DNA from: Acidobacteriota bacterium
GTDB taxonomy: Bacteria > Acidobacteriota > Holophagae > Acanthopleuribacterales > Acanthopleuribacteraceae
Length of the DNA stretch: 64,000 nt
Assembly (NCBI GenBank): GCA_030066195.1
Contig: JASJCB010000102.1
Location: 1-64,000, forward strand
Direction of reading: 5' to 3'
Below are positions 27,674-36,773 of the stretch, one piece after another. The translations under genes and the position numbers were made by a program. The notes under the pieces were generated by a model. The model searched no databases and was not told the DNA's origin. It worked only from the letters and a program-made list of their open reading frames with translations. Within the stretch, counting starts at the first letter, position 1. Every line of letters starts with the position of its first letter.

Positions 27674-28825
27674 CTAAAAAAACCTCGACTTTTTGTGGAA
27701 AGGGCGAGACTCGTTGGCAGCTACTCGACGACCTAGGCAGAGGCGGAATCCGACGGCCTTGTCCCTGACCCGTCCACCCAAACCCTCGCGAAAGCTGGCG
27801 CGCAACATCTCCAGGGGCGCGCGCCAATGACCACCCCTGATGACCCGCAGTTCGCCGCCGGTATCGACAACGGGATCGATAACCGCTTTTATTCTCTTCT
27901 GATACGCCTCTTCGTCCCAATGGTCACGGCACCATTCCGCCACATTGCCAGCCAGGTTGTGGATCCCGGTGGCGGTCATGCCACTGGGGTGATGGTGCAC
28001 CTTGTTGGGAAAGCGACAATCGAAACAGGCGTGTTTACGGGTGGGTTGGGTATCACCCCAGGGAAAGAGCCTGCCCTCTCGACCGCGAGCGGCGAATTCC
28101 CACTCGGCCTCACTGGGTAGACGGACCTCCCATTCGGGGCGGAACCAGCTAGGTACCGCTTTGCGCATGCGGTCATCCATCCAGCGGGCGAAAGCCATTG
28201 CATCGTACCAACTGATGCCTACAACCGGTTGTTCCGGATCCTCAAAGCCCGACTGCCCCATCCAGGTAGGAGCCGGTCGATCAGCGGCACAGAGGAATTG
28301 ACTGTACAGGCGGTTGGTAACCTCATAACGCCCGAATGCGACCAGCTTTTTGATGGTGACTGGATGAGCCGGTTTGGAACGATCCCAGGGGCAATGGTCG
28401 TCACCCTGGTGAAATGAGTCACTCTCGAGAAATACCCAATAGCGGTCTTCCTCGGGAGAGCCCGGCGGCGGTCGTTTAGGTGGATGCCCGCCCTCCACCC
28501 ATGTCAGGGGTTTCCATTGGTAACCCTTGCCGCGACCCACACTGATGATAAGGTGTTGCTGCTCCTTGGGGATCTCGAGATGCTTCAGCAATCTGGGGTA
28601 ACAGACATTCGCTTGGATGTTCCTCAATTCTTTCGTGTGTCTTATGGGTTGGCCCAAATTCGTTAGCACACGGTAACGGATAAACCGACCCAACAGTTCC
28701 CCCTTCTGCCCCCCTGGGCTCAAGGGTCGATCGTGAACCTCGTCGCCGATTCTCAGCTCTCCGCTCTCATCGTCCCATCGGTAGAGAATGTCCGTCTTTG
28801 GGTGGAGAAAGTAATGAACCGTCAT
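27674..28825 (-). CDS. Winged-helix domain fused to FGE-sulfatase-fold domain
   Basis: The 383-aa protein has an N-terminal ~100-residue region resembling an OmpR/PhoB winged helix, ending LIISVGRGKGYQW like the recognition wing I.TVRGRGYRL. A formylglycine-generating-enzyme-fold (FGE/SUMF1, EgtB-like) domain follows from about 125: GRYEVTNRLYSQFL, PVVGISWYDAMAFARWM, RLPSEAEWEFAARG, LAGNVAEWCRD, RVIRGGHW, GFRLCL. The catalytic cysteine pair of true FGE, expected after RVIRGGSW, is absent (RAPLEML instead), so it is not expected to make formylglycine. FGE-fold domains also occur as binding modules in bacterial signalling systems. It lies 57 nt downstream of the kinase gene and has GGGAGG before its ATG, so it may be a kinase substrate. 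Confidence 0.82.
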   Translation of the reverse strand: MTVHYFLHPKTDILYRWDDESGELRIGDEVHDRPLSPGGQKGELLGRFIRYRVLTNLGQPIRHTKELRNIQANVCYPRLLKHLEIPKEQQHLIISVGRGKGYQWKPLTWVEGGHPPKRPPPGSPEEDRYWVFLESDSFHQGDDHCPWDRSKPAHPVTIKKLVAFGRYEVTNRLYSQFLCAADRPAPTWMGQSGFEDPEQPVVGISWYDAMAFARWMDDRMRKAVPSWFRPEWEVRLPSEAEWEFAARGREGRLFPWGDTQPTRKHACFDCRFPNKVHHHPSGMTATGIHNLAGNVAEWCRDHWDEEAYQKRIKAVIDPVVDTGGELRVIRGGHWRAPLEMLRASFREGLGGRVRDKAVGFRLCLGRRVAANESRPFHKKSRFF

Positions 28826-28882
28826 CTGTGCCTCCCACTCTTGATGTCTTTAAGCGGGAACGGACAGGATTTCGGTCGGCAC

Positions 28883-31657
28883 TCACGGTTTTTTTTCGAG
28901 GTCTGTTCGGATTGAGACCCAAAAACGAGTTGCCTCCGGCTTTGCCCAGACTCGGTAGAGACGTATGATCAGATCCAATGCTTCCCGCTTGAAACCGCTT
29001 TGACCGGCCAACAGTCGCTCCGTGCCTTCTAGAAGAAGCGGTTCTGCCTCCTGGTAACGCCCGAGCTCGGTCAAGCACCTACCCAAGTAGGTGAGAAAAA
29101 CGGCAAGGTAAGGATGGTCCTTGGGAAAGACGGTTGGTGCCTTGTGTACTAGATCTTCCAAAAGGGGCAATGCTTCCCCGTAACAACCCTTTTCCATCTG
29201 GATTTCGGCCAGTGTGCAGAGCGAGAGCAGAGTTTTGTCGCGTTCTTCCCCCAGGATTTCCACCTGGCGCGCATAGGTATCTCGAATCAGGGTTTCCGCT
29301 TCGTCAAGTTCACCCAATCTTCGCAGGACATCGGCCAGGTTATTGGCCGTACGGAGGGTTTCCCAATGGCCAGGCCCGAGCTTGTCGCGATAAAGGATGA
29401 GCAAGACACGGAGAATGTTCACCGCTTTTTCGTGGTCGTCGGTCGCACTCAAGGCAATCGCCAGATTAGTACCCGTTCTTAGACTTTGGGTATGGTCTTC
29501 CCCCAGGAGAGATTTTAGGTTTTGCCACACATATTCAAAGATCGGAATAGCCCCTTTGACATCCCCTTCTTCCAAAAGGATGAGACCATAGGTTCCCTCG
29601 GCGCGCAGGCTGTCCTCGTGATCCTTGCCGAATGCGCTGATTCGCTGTTCAAGAACTCGCGATATTCTTTGCTTAGCCTCTTGGTATCGCCCCGCGTCGA
29701 TCAAGGCGACGACTAAGCTCTCCTCGGCGGACCAGGTCTCCCAGTGATCCGGACCATAGGCATTACGAACTGCATCCAAGGCAAGGCGGTACTGCTTCTC
29801 GGCTTCTTTGTGACGCCCCTCGAGACGGAGTCCATTCGCCAACATGCGACGCGTAACCGAAATGTCACGGTGACCGCCACCCAAGACTTGGATCTGACGG
29901 TTCAAGGTGCGGTGGTAGAGTTCACTCGCTTCCTGAAATCGTCCTGTCAGGCGAAGGGTGTCCGCAAGACCTTGATTGAGCGATAAGCTGATAGCGGCAT
30001 CTACGCTGATCGTGCTGATGGCCTTTTCAAACACCTGCTCCGCTTTTTTGAAGCGATTCGTGCGATTGTACAGGTAACCAAGGCGCTCCAAAAATGCCAC
30101 GGTGTTCGGGTGGGCCTCTCCGAAAATCGCGGACCTCAGATCATAACCTTTATGGAAACAGCGCTCAGCGGAAGAATAGTTACTGGTACTCAAATACGCT
30201 TGACCCAGTGTGAACAAGCAATTTGCCCTGATGACTGGGAAGGCATAGAGCTCGTCCACCTCCTTCTCAGCCCGTTCCAAAAAAGCCCGGCCTCGATCAC
30301 GTGCTGTTTTGTGAAACGGGTTGGGATCCTGGAGCAAATGGTGCACCACTTCTTCGACAGCCTGAAAACGAACCTGAATTTCGCGGGCCTTAACCTGCTG
30401 CCTACCCCGTTCGATTATGAGAGTGCGATTCTCGAGATACTGATCCGCCAGAAAAAATGCAATAGTTAACAGAACGAGACCCATTACTGTTGCGACCGTG
30501 ACAACCCGGGTATGTCTTCTGATCGTCTTGCGGATACGATAGTGCAGGCTGGGTCGTCTGGCCGTTACCGGTTTGAAATCGAGGATATTGCGGATGTCCT
30601 CTGCCAATAAGGCCACTGTGGCATATCTCACCTCGGCATCTTTTTCCATCGCCTTGCGGACCACCAAATCAACATCGCCTCGAAGCTCGGCAGGAGAGAT
30701 ATCTGTCGGGTCTTCCTGGCGTTGGATTTTACTGGGCAGGGGCGGGTCTTCCTCTTGGATGATTTTGAGAACATCGCCATAGCTTTTCGTTTTGAGACGT
30801 TCTGGGTCGAAGGGAGGACAGCCAGTAACCAGTTCGTAGAGGACACATCCTAGTGAGTAGACGTCGCTTTTGGTTGAAATCTCCTCCATACCTATTTGCT
30901 CCGGTGACGCATAGGCAGGCGTGCCCAACACCATCTGGGTTTGGGTCAGCCGTGGACCAAGCACTTGTTTAGCGACACCGAAATCGATCACTTTGGCGTG
31001 GGGAAGGCGACCAAGCGTACACACAAGGATGTTGGAAGGCTTGATATCGCGATGAATGATATCATGATCGTGAACGTGCATGATGCCGGCACAGACCTGG
31101 AGGAAGACTTGAAGTCGCTCGCGCAGGCCTAACCCATTCTCGGAGCTATAGGTGGTAATGGGCTTTCCGGGAAAGTATTCCATGGTGAAGTAGGGCATCG
31201 AGCGGAAGCTACCCACTTCATAGATATGGGCGATGTTGGGGTGGCTCATGCGAGCCAACATGAGACACTCCATTTGAAATCGCCTGCGGGCGTTATCACT
31301 GGGAAAGCCGTGAAATAACTTCAACGCAATCTCTCGCTCCGGCTCGCACTGACGCACTCTGTAAACACGACCCATGCCACCGGTCCCCAACAGGTCGACG
31401 ACCTCGTAGCCGTCGATTTCTTCCGGGTCCTGCTGATCGGCTTCGAGAACCCAAAGTCCTTGATATCGCAAGAGAAGGGGCTTGTCCAGAAAGGTGTCGG
31501 AGCAGTCGTGGGCCTCTAGCAGCAACTCCAGTTGTTTCTTGAGGTCACCATTCTCGGGATAGTTCCTTTTGGCCTCGGCGATTGGGTCGTCGATCCCGCC
31601 ACTGAGAAATGCTTCCAGGAGATGCAAGGCATCTTTCTGCGTTTTGGAGTTGTCCAT
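28883..31657 (-). CDS. Membrane Ser/Thr protein kinase with TPR sensor region
   Basis: The 924-aa protein has a PknB-type kinase domain (about 84-370): GTGGMGRV loop (91-98), Lys113, HRDIKPSN (Asp204), DFG (225-227), ASPEQ. A basic stretch and a single TM helix follow (VVTVATVMGLVLLTIAFFLA, about 395-415). The remaining ~500 residues are tetratricopeptide repeats of the TPR_12/kinesin-light-chain type. In known proteins of this plan the TPR region binds protein partners. Its substrates are not known; likely candidates are the sigma factor and the wHTH-FGE protein in the same cluster. The ATG at 31657 follows GAGGAAAAAAGG; a TTG eight codons upstream is an alternative. It heads the minus-strand cluster. 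Confidence 0.93.
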   Translation of the reverse strand: MDNSKTQKDALHLLEAFLSGGIDDPIAEAKRNYPENGDLKKQLELLLEAHDCSDTFLDKPLLLRYQGLWVLEADQQDPEEIDGYEVVDLLGTGGMGRVYRVRQCEPEREIALKLFHGFPSDNARRRFQMECLMLARMSHPNIAHIYEVGSFRSMPYFTMEYFPGKPITTYSSENGLGLRERLQVFLQVCAGIMHVHDHDIIHRDIKPSNILVCTLGRLPHAKVIDFGVAKQVLGPRLTQTQMVLGTPAYASPEQIGMEEISTKSDVYSLGCVLYELVTGCPPFDPERLKTKSYGDVLKIIQEEDPPLPSKIQRQEDPTDISPAELRGDVDLVVRKAMEKDAEVRYATVALLAEDIRNILDFKPVTARRPSLHYRIRKTIRRHTRVVTVATVMGLVLLTIAFFLADQYLENRTLIIERGRQQVKAREIQVRFQAVEEVVHHLLQDPNPFHKTARDRGRAFLERAEKEVDELYAFPVIRANCLFTLGQAYLSTSNYSSAERCFHKGYDLRSAIFGEAHPNTVAFLERLGYLYNRTNRFKKAEQVFEKAISTISVDAAISLSLNQGLADTLRLTGRFQEASELYHRTLNRQIQVLGGGHRDISVTRRMLANGLRLEGRHKEAEKQYRLALDAVRNAYGPDHWETWSAEESLVVALIDAGRYQEAKQRISRVLEQRISAFGKDHEDSLRAEGTYGLILLEEGDVKGAIPIFEYVWQNLKSLLGEDHTQSLRTGTNLAIALSATDDHEKAVNILRVLLILYRDKLGPGHWETLRTANNLADVLRRLGELDEAETLIRDTYARQVEILGEERDKTLLSLCTLAEIQMEKGCYGEALPLLEDLVHKAPTVFPKDHPYLAVFLTYLGRCLTELGRYQEAEPLLLEGTERLLAGQSGFKREALDLIIRLYRVWAKPEATRFWVSIRTDLEKKP

Positions 31658-31792
31658 CCTTTTTTCCTCAAAGCTTCCCAACAGTTGGCTCCCGGCGCTT
31701 CGACAGGCTTCTGTAATCGACTTGACTCATGTTGTTATCGAGCTGTTGCTCCGCTGTTACCATCGGCAAGGTTCCTCACAACTAACTTACAC

Positions 31793-31809
31793 TTTGCCAC
31801 AGAGGCAAA
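31793..31809. promoter_or_regulatory. Possible operator: short inverted repeat
   Basis: TTTGCC-ACAGA-GGCAAA, a perfect 6-bp inverted repeat with a 5-nt spacer in the divergent region between the kinase gene and the small ORF at 31837. Such spacing is typical of a dimeric-repressor site, but this is a single occurrence judged by eye. Confidence 0.3.
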
Positions 31810-31836
31810 ATGACTGAATCAACAGGAGGAATCGAC

Positions 31837-32121
31837 ATGATCCAATATCTGATCCGAGTTTTTGACTGGCTTTGCACGCATCTGCAGCGGTCAGGACATA
31901 CTGAGTTATCCATAAGCTCCCCGGACATTCCCAAGCCGGAGGGTTCCAAATACTACATATCCGAAACCCAAACGATCACTCGGCAGACCACTGCCAGCTT
32001 TGATCCCCTGCCGCCGTCCGCTTGCCCTTTGGCAAACCACACTGGCAATGCAACAAACCGAAATGCTGAAAACATCGTCGATCCAGCATCGAATCCTCCA
32101 GAGCCGGATCCACCCCAATAA
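31837..32121 (+). CDS. Small hypothetical protein divergent from the kinase cluster
   Basis: The frame encodes 94 aa with an amphipathic N-terminal helix (MIQYLIRVFDWLCTHLQ) and a polar, proline-rich disordered C-terminus (NPPEPDPPQ). It was not recognised. The main support is a strong AGGAGGA 7 nt before the ATG and its position diverging from the head of the kinase/TIR cluster; an upstream in-frame ATG at 31810 has no such site. It could be a small component or regulator of the cluster, or an untranslated chance frame. Confidence 0.45.
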   Translation: MIQYLIRVFDWLCTHLQRSGHTELSISSPDIPKPEGSKYYISETQTITRQTTASFDPLPPSACPLANHTGNATNRNAENIVDPASNPPEPDPPQ

Positions 32122-32417
32122 TGACGAACCTGGCATTCTTCCTGATAATCTACTAATAGTAACCAATCCTCGCTCCTAACAATAACAATTGATGACTTTC
32201 GCGTCAAAAAGTCGGGTATCCCGGGCGCTCGGCTTTAAGCAAATCATCTTTCCTTTAAGCGGTAAAGAAGGAAAAAGAGGTTACCAATCTTGTATGATTA
32301 GGAGATTGCCAACCCTGAAGAAAATACCGGCTCGAATCCAAGCCAACCATTGCTATGAGCCCTGCGAGCTGATCAACAAGCATTCCTTCAGGTGCTTGGC
32401 AAAAAACTTTACGTCTT

Positions 32418-34592
32418 CTATCGTGGTCCGCGCGGCAAATGATCGAGGAGATACCTTGCCATGAGCATGCGCACGTGCATCACCGTTCCTTTCCCCTCGA
32501 AGAGCCCGTGATCTCGATTGGGATAGGCCATGTAATCGAATCGCTTTCCCAGTTCGATCAGGCGGTCGATCAAACCCTCGGTGATTTGAAGGTGCGTGTT
32601 CGTTTCGCCGGTCCCGTGAATGATCAGCAGGTCTCCCTGCAAGCCCTCGGCGAAGTTCAGGGGGGCCGACCGGCGGTATCCGTCCGGATTCGTGTCGCGC
32701 GTCTCCATGTATATCTCCTGGAACCACGCGTTGTAGAGATGCGGTTGCGGCTTGGGCACCACGGCGATGCCCACATGATACACGTCCGGTTTGCGGAACA
32801 TGGCGTTCAGCGTATTCGAACCACCTCCGCTCCAACCCCAGATGCCGACTCGTGACATGTCGACGTACGGTCGCGTGCGGCCCAACTCCTGTACACCGGC
32901 CGCCTGCTCCTCGGTGGACAGCGGGCCCAAGCTGCCGAATACCGATCTGCGCCAGGCGGCCCCCTTCGGCGCCGGCGTGCCCCGGTTGTCGATCGACACG
33001 ACCAGGTACCCCTGCTCGGCGATCATGCGATGGTAGGCCGAGTGCACGCGAAGCCATTGATCCTGTACGGTCTGCGCGTGGGGCTCGCCGTACACGTACA
33101 CCAGGACCGGATACTTCCGGGAGGGATCGAAGTCTGACGGCTTGAGCATCCAGGCGTCCATGATCACACCGTCCCCAATCTCCAGTTGGAAAAACTCCAC
33201 CGGCGGCATGTCAAGAGCCGCCCACTTTTTCCGTAACTCACTGTTGTCTTCGAGGACGCGGACTGACCGATGCGCGGGTAGTTCGACGAGCCGCGTTACC
33301 GGCGGCATGTCGAATTTCGAGTAGGTGTGGAACGCCCAGCGGGCGTCGGGCGAGAATTCGTAGTCGTGCGTGCCCGGTTGGTCCGGCGGCGTGACCCGCT
33401 CGGGCTTGCCCGCTCCGTCCAACTTGACGCGGTAGAGATATTTCTGGGTACCGTTGTCGGGCGACGCGTTGTAGTAGAACCAACCTCGCGCTTCGTCCAC
33501 CTTGACACGTTCGATGATTTCGCCGGGGCCCGGCGTCAGGCACGCCTGCTCCTTGCCGTCTCTCGTGTAGACGTAAGCGCGGCGCCAGCCGTCCTTCTCG
33601 CTGAGCACGATGAACGCATCACCGTCGCGAATCCACTCCAGCCCCAAGTTCTTGCCGTAACTGGCAACGACCCACGCGGGATCGGACTCGTGGAAGATTC
33701 GGGAAATCTCGCCCGTGTGCACGTTGGCGAGGAGGAACTCGCGCCGGTCCCGAAATCGGCTGAGTTTCTCCACGAGTACCTCATCCGAATTCCCGGCCCA
33801 ACTGACTTGCCCCAGATAGAAACCCTCGGCCGGTTCGGGGATCGCAAGCCAGCGCATTTCGGTGCTCTCGGAATCCACTACGCCTACGCGCAATGTGGCG
33901 ATCGTTTCACCGACCCTGGCGAAGAGATCTTCCCTGGTTTCGGGGTAAGACGGATCGGTCGGGACCAAAACCCGCCTTTTCATGACCCGAGAGACGTCGG
34001 ACTGCACAAAGACAATCCGTTTGCCGTCAGGGCTCCAGACCGCCCGGTCGTTTGAGCGTGGACCGTCGGCTGTATCGCGGGTCAGTTGGATGGATTGGTC
34101 GTCCTCCAGATTCCGCACAAAAAGATTTCCCCCCTCGGTATAGATGACGCGATCTCCATCGGGCGACAGGATGCCGGATCGACCGGGGTCTTGCTCTTCG
34201 CTCGGTTCCATGACGGTGCGTTCGCCGCCGGCGACATCGTAACGTACCCGTTCGCGTCGATCTGTTCCGGGAGCGGTCTCCATCATCGTGTAACCGGAAC
34301 TGTCGGGGAGCCAATCAGCGGGATCTCTGTTGTAGTAATACTTCAGATCGTAAAGTGCCCGCAGCTGCGCCTCGGCCCGGCTTAGAAGTGACTCGTTCGA
34401 TTTCCCCTCACTTTCCGCTGACAACACGAAATGGGGTAGGAGCAAAAAGGAGATCGCGCAAACTACGAAACGCCGCATCCTTACTGCCCGTCCGCCGCTG
34501 ATGCAAGTGGTAATCGAAAACGTGCTCCGGAAGATCATTAATCTCAACTTCTTTTTGGCCATGTTGTAGCGGAAGATATATGCGACTTTCAT
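32418..34592 (-). CDS. S9-family prolyl oligopeptidase / dipeptidyl-peptidase IV-like
   Basis: The 724-aa protein has a propeller domain (DPPIV_N, about 110-460; LSPDGDRVIYTEGGNLFVRNL, WSPDGKRIVFV) and a C-terminal alpha/beta-hydrolase domain with nucleophile GWSGGG and catalytic His in NRDHGLF. DPP-IV-like enzymes cut N-terminal Xaa-Pro dipeptides, usually in the periplasm. The acidic residue of the triad, Asp in HGTADDN of DPP4, aligns with Glu in HGTGETN, an unusual substitution. A signal peptide (MRRFVVCAISFLLLPHF) lies 38 residues inside the longest frame, at an ATG at 34478; the ATG at 34592 has the better ribosome-binding site (GGGAG). Export therefore depends on which start is used. 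Confidence 0.87.
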   Translation of the reverse strand: MKVAYIFRYNMAKKKLRLMIFRSTFSITTCISGGRAVRMRRFVVCAISFLLLPHFVLSAESEGKSNESLLSRAEAQLRALYDLKYYYNRDPADWLPDSSGYTMMETAPGTDRRERVRYDVAGGERTVMEPSEEQDPGRSGILSPDGDRVIYTEGGNLFVRNLEDDQSIQLTRDTADGPRSNDRAVWSPDGKRIVFVQSDVSRVMKRRVLVPTDPSYPETREDLFARVGETIATLRVGVVDSESTEMRWLAIPEPAEGFYLGQVSWAGNSDEVLVEKLSRFRDRREFLLANVHTGEISRIFHESDPAWVVASYGKNLGLEWIRDGDAFIVLSEKDGWRRAYVYTRDGKEQACLTPGPGEIIERVKVDEARGWFYYNASPDNGTQKYLYRVKLDGAGKPERVTPPDQPGTHDYEFSPDARWAFHTYSKFDMPPVTRLVELPAHRSVRVLEDNSELRKKWAALDMPPVEFFQLEIGDGVIMDAWMLKPSDFDPSRKYPVLVYVYGEPHAQTVQDQWLRVHSAYHRMIAEQGYLVVSIDNRGTPAPKGAAWRRSVFGSLGPLSTEEQAAGVQELGRTRPYVDMSRVGIWGWSGGGSNTLNAMFRKPDVYHVGIAVVPKPQPHLYNAWFQEIYMETRDTNPDGYRRSAPLNFAEGLQGDLLIIHGTGETNTHLQITEGLIDRLIELGKRFDYMAYPNRDHGLFEGKGTVMHVRMLMARYLLDHLPRGPR

Positions 34593-34736
34593 GTTTTCTC
34601 TCCCTGTTGGTTGTCGTTTTCAGAATCTCGGTTGATGGGTCAGGTACGGTTTGCCCGCGGTGACAGTGCCCGTGAAAGTCTTTGTATATGCTTCTGCACT
34701 GAAACGGACCTTAAATTCCTGGGCAACTGTATCTGA

Positions 34737-34748
34737 GGGGTATACCCC
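34737..34748. promoter_or_regulatory. Palindromic operator candidate
   Basis: GGGGTATACCCC is a perfect 12-nt palindrome about 145 nt upstream of the S9 peptidase start. Its form suits a dimeric regulator; the regulator is unknown. Confidence 0.3.
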
Positions 34749-35116
34749 AAGTAAGAAAAAAAGGAGCATGGTCAATATTGATTTCGTATTTATATAAACA
34801 AGTTGGTCACTCCATCATCTCGCGTTATTCTAACTCTTTGCGCGGCCGGCCGTTTGACACATATACGACAAATAACTTATGTCATAGAGCACAATTCACA
34901 AAAGTCCAAGGATTCGGCAGAGCAGCTATCACGTCGTTTTCCATTTGGCAAGAAAACGAAGCAGCTAGCTTTAAGGGCCTGATTTTATGTCGCTTGGAGA
35001 GATGGAGTGCAATGCCTTCGAGATAGCCGGCTCTTATTTGATTAAGGGGCGGGGATTATTTCAGGCGAATACGAGAAGAAAAGTCCAAGGTTGTCTCCAT
35101 CACCTCGTTTTAACGG

Positions 35117-35163
35117 TTTCGACCCGAAATCGGACAGGCTTTCGCCTGACATCTCGTGATGTC
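35117..35163. repeat. REP-like cluster of three small hairpins
   Basis: Three consecutive inverted repeats: TTTCG-ACC-CGAAA (35117-35129), CAGGC-TTTC-GCCTG (35135-35148) and GACATC-TCGT-GATGTC (35148-35163). They lie directly downstream of a RAYT gene. RAYT transposases are known to act on REP hairpins, so these may be its target, but no second copy was confirmed in the window. Confidence 0.45.
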
Positions 35164-35189
35164 GTTACGTTTTCGACCTTTTGATGAGG

Positions 35190-36089
35190 TTACGCTACCG
35201 CATTGGATGCCCCCGGTCGGGGTGCCTCCCTCCGGTGCAGTGGGATCAACCAACCTACCGCTTCCAATGTTTTGCGCGTAAAGGCATCCGAACCGTAAAC
35301 CGGGCGGGACCAGTTGGCCGGCGCTCGTGTTTCCAGTGCCTCGTGCAGCGATTTCATGTCGACCACCCAGCCCTGAGCCGTAAATTGCTTGGGCAACGAC
35401 GCCCGCTTCAAATCCGGGTCCGACAAGGTCAGCGCCACGTAACGCATCCAATCCACGTAGGTTCGGGCTTGGATCTCCTTCGGCAAATGTTCGAGTACGC
35501 TCAGTTGCGGCGCCTCCGGCTCTTCGCCCGCTTCCAGCTTTTGCTTGAGTTCGCCCACCGAGCTATGCGGGTATTCCGTGGGATCCTCCACGATTCCGGC
35601 GCGCACTGCATTCATTTCTATGTAGGTTGCCACGGCCAGTTCCGCATCACCTTCTTCCACCACCACATTCTTGTAACGGGCGCCCCAAAGGTGACCGTTT
35701 GTGCCCGCTTGCTTGTTGTAAGCAAAAGCCGTTCCCCGGTTGAAATAAAACATGAAAGCGCTTAAATCGGTATATCGGTTGTACAGGTATTCGGCCATGT
35801 GTTCGTGGAAACGGCGAGGGTTTACCTTTCGGCTTTCCGCCAATTCAAAGCGTCGCTTGATGTCCTCCAGATCGAATTCAGGTCGGTCCACACGCAAAAG
35901 GAGGTGGTAATGATTTCCCAAAAACGCGTGTGTCAAGACGGAGCAGTAGAAGACATCTGTCAGATGGTTCATGTGATCCGCGAACATCTCCTTGACGGCC
36001 GGCGCTTCCAGCCAGTGGACTTGCTGTGCGGTTCGCGTCATGATGTGGTAAAGAGCACCGTCCTTTTCAAGTTTGATTCTACGGGCCAT
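35190..36089 (-). CDS. RAYT-type (REP-associated tyrosine) transposase
   Basis: The protein is ~299 aa from ATG 36089 (longest frame starts at 36146). It carries the Y1_Tnp/IS200-like HUH motif NHYHLLL, a conserved ...GHLWGARYKNVVVE block and the downstream signature IEMNAVRAGIVEDPTEYPHSS, all typical of RAYTs. These are single-copy, domesticated-looking enzymes that cut and join REP/BIME hairpins with a tyrosine nucleophile, rather than mobile IS elements. Palindromes occur on both sides (35117-35163 and 36774-36801). No IS terminal inverted repeats or target duplications are visible, so it is best called a resident RAYT. Confidence 0.85.
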   Translation of the reverse strand: MARRIKLEKDGALYHIMTRTAQQVHWLEAPAVKEMFADHMNHLTDVFYCSVLTHAFLGNHYHLLLRVDRPEFDLEDIKRRFELAESRKVNPRRFHEHMAEYLYNRYTDLSAFMFYFNRGTAFAYNKQAGTNGHLWGARYKNVVVEEGDAELAVATYIEMNAVRAGIVEDPTEYPHSSVGELKQKLEAGEEPEAPQLSVLEHLPKEIQARTYVDWMRYVALTLSDPDLKRASLPKQFTAQGWVVDMKSLHEALETRAPANWSRPVYGSDAFTRKTLEAVGWLIPLHRREAPRPGASNAVA

Positions 36090-36346
36090 TACCCCGAGCT
36101 CCGGTTTGAAATGTAAGGCAAGCGGCGACGCGGTCACAAGCCGCAATGCCGGATAACCATCCTACCCTGGCAAGTCGCTAATGGCCAGGGGTTTTTGGGA
36201 ATTGATCTTCCGATCCCAAGTGCCCCGATCTTTTGAAAAGCCTCTCATCAATCGACTCCGACACCCCGCATGGCAACCAGAGCCCCGGCGCTTTTTTGGA
36301 AGCTGAGGTCGACGGGGGAAGACTTGAACAGCATCGGCCCGACCGC

Positions 36347-36591
36347 TTACTTCACGTCGTAGATCTTTTCATCGATCAGTATCTTGCCGCCGTTGAACTT
36401 TTCAATCGTCAGGTGAATCCCCGCGGTTTTGAAGACGTGCCGAAAGTCAGCGCCATCTTCGATCGAGAAATACGTCTGAGCCTCGTTACCGCCGTGCTCT
36501 GGGATCAGGAACAGCAGTTCGAAACGTCGAGGCTGAATTACAGCAATTTGGGGTGTATTTGCTTCTTCAAAGTTGCAGAATCCGTATTTCG
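36347..36591 (-). pseudogene. Possible 3' remnant of a lost gene
   Basis: A minus-strand frame ending in TAA at 36347-36349 reads like a beta-rich protein C-terminus (FELLFLIPEHGGNEAQTYF, HLTIEKFNGGKILIDEKIYD), but has a stop about 80 codons upstream and no start or ribosome-binding site. I do not recognise the family. It may be a decayed gene or a chance frame. Confidence 0.25.
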
Positions 36592-36773
36592 GCCGTTATG
36601 GGCGTATTGTTTTCAGAAACACGTTGTGAAGCGGTGCGAATCTCCCCATCCCGGTACCGAACAGTGCGCCTATCAGGCCGGAGATCGCTGTCGTTTTCGT
36701 TATCAGCATGGCCGGGCGCGCAAATCGACGCGGATTTGCCGGAACAATACGTCCATTTCCGAATGGCGATCCG

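Larger units (their letters stand above)
34593..35189. other. Intergenic region with palindromes
   Basis: About 600 bases without a supported gene between the S9 peptidase and the RAYT gene. It contains the perfect palindrome GGGGTATACCCC (34737-34748), an AT-rich section, and three small adjacent hairpins at 35117-35163 (listed separately). Confidence 0.5.

Noticed and set aside
27674-28825. True formylglycine-generating enzyme for sulfatase maturation
   Set aside because: The catalytic cysteine pair is absent, no sulfatase is nearby, and a winged-helix domain is fused at the N-terminus.
35190-36089. Mobile IS200/IS605 element
   Set aside because: The Y1 transposase has RAYT signatures and no TnpB, terminal hairpin pair or IS boundaries were seen.
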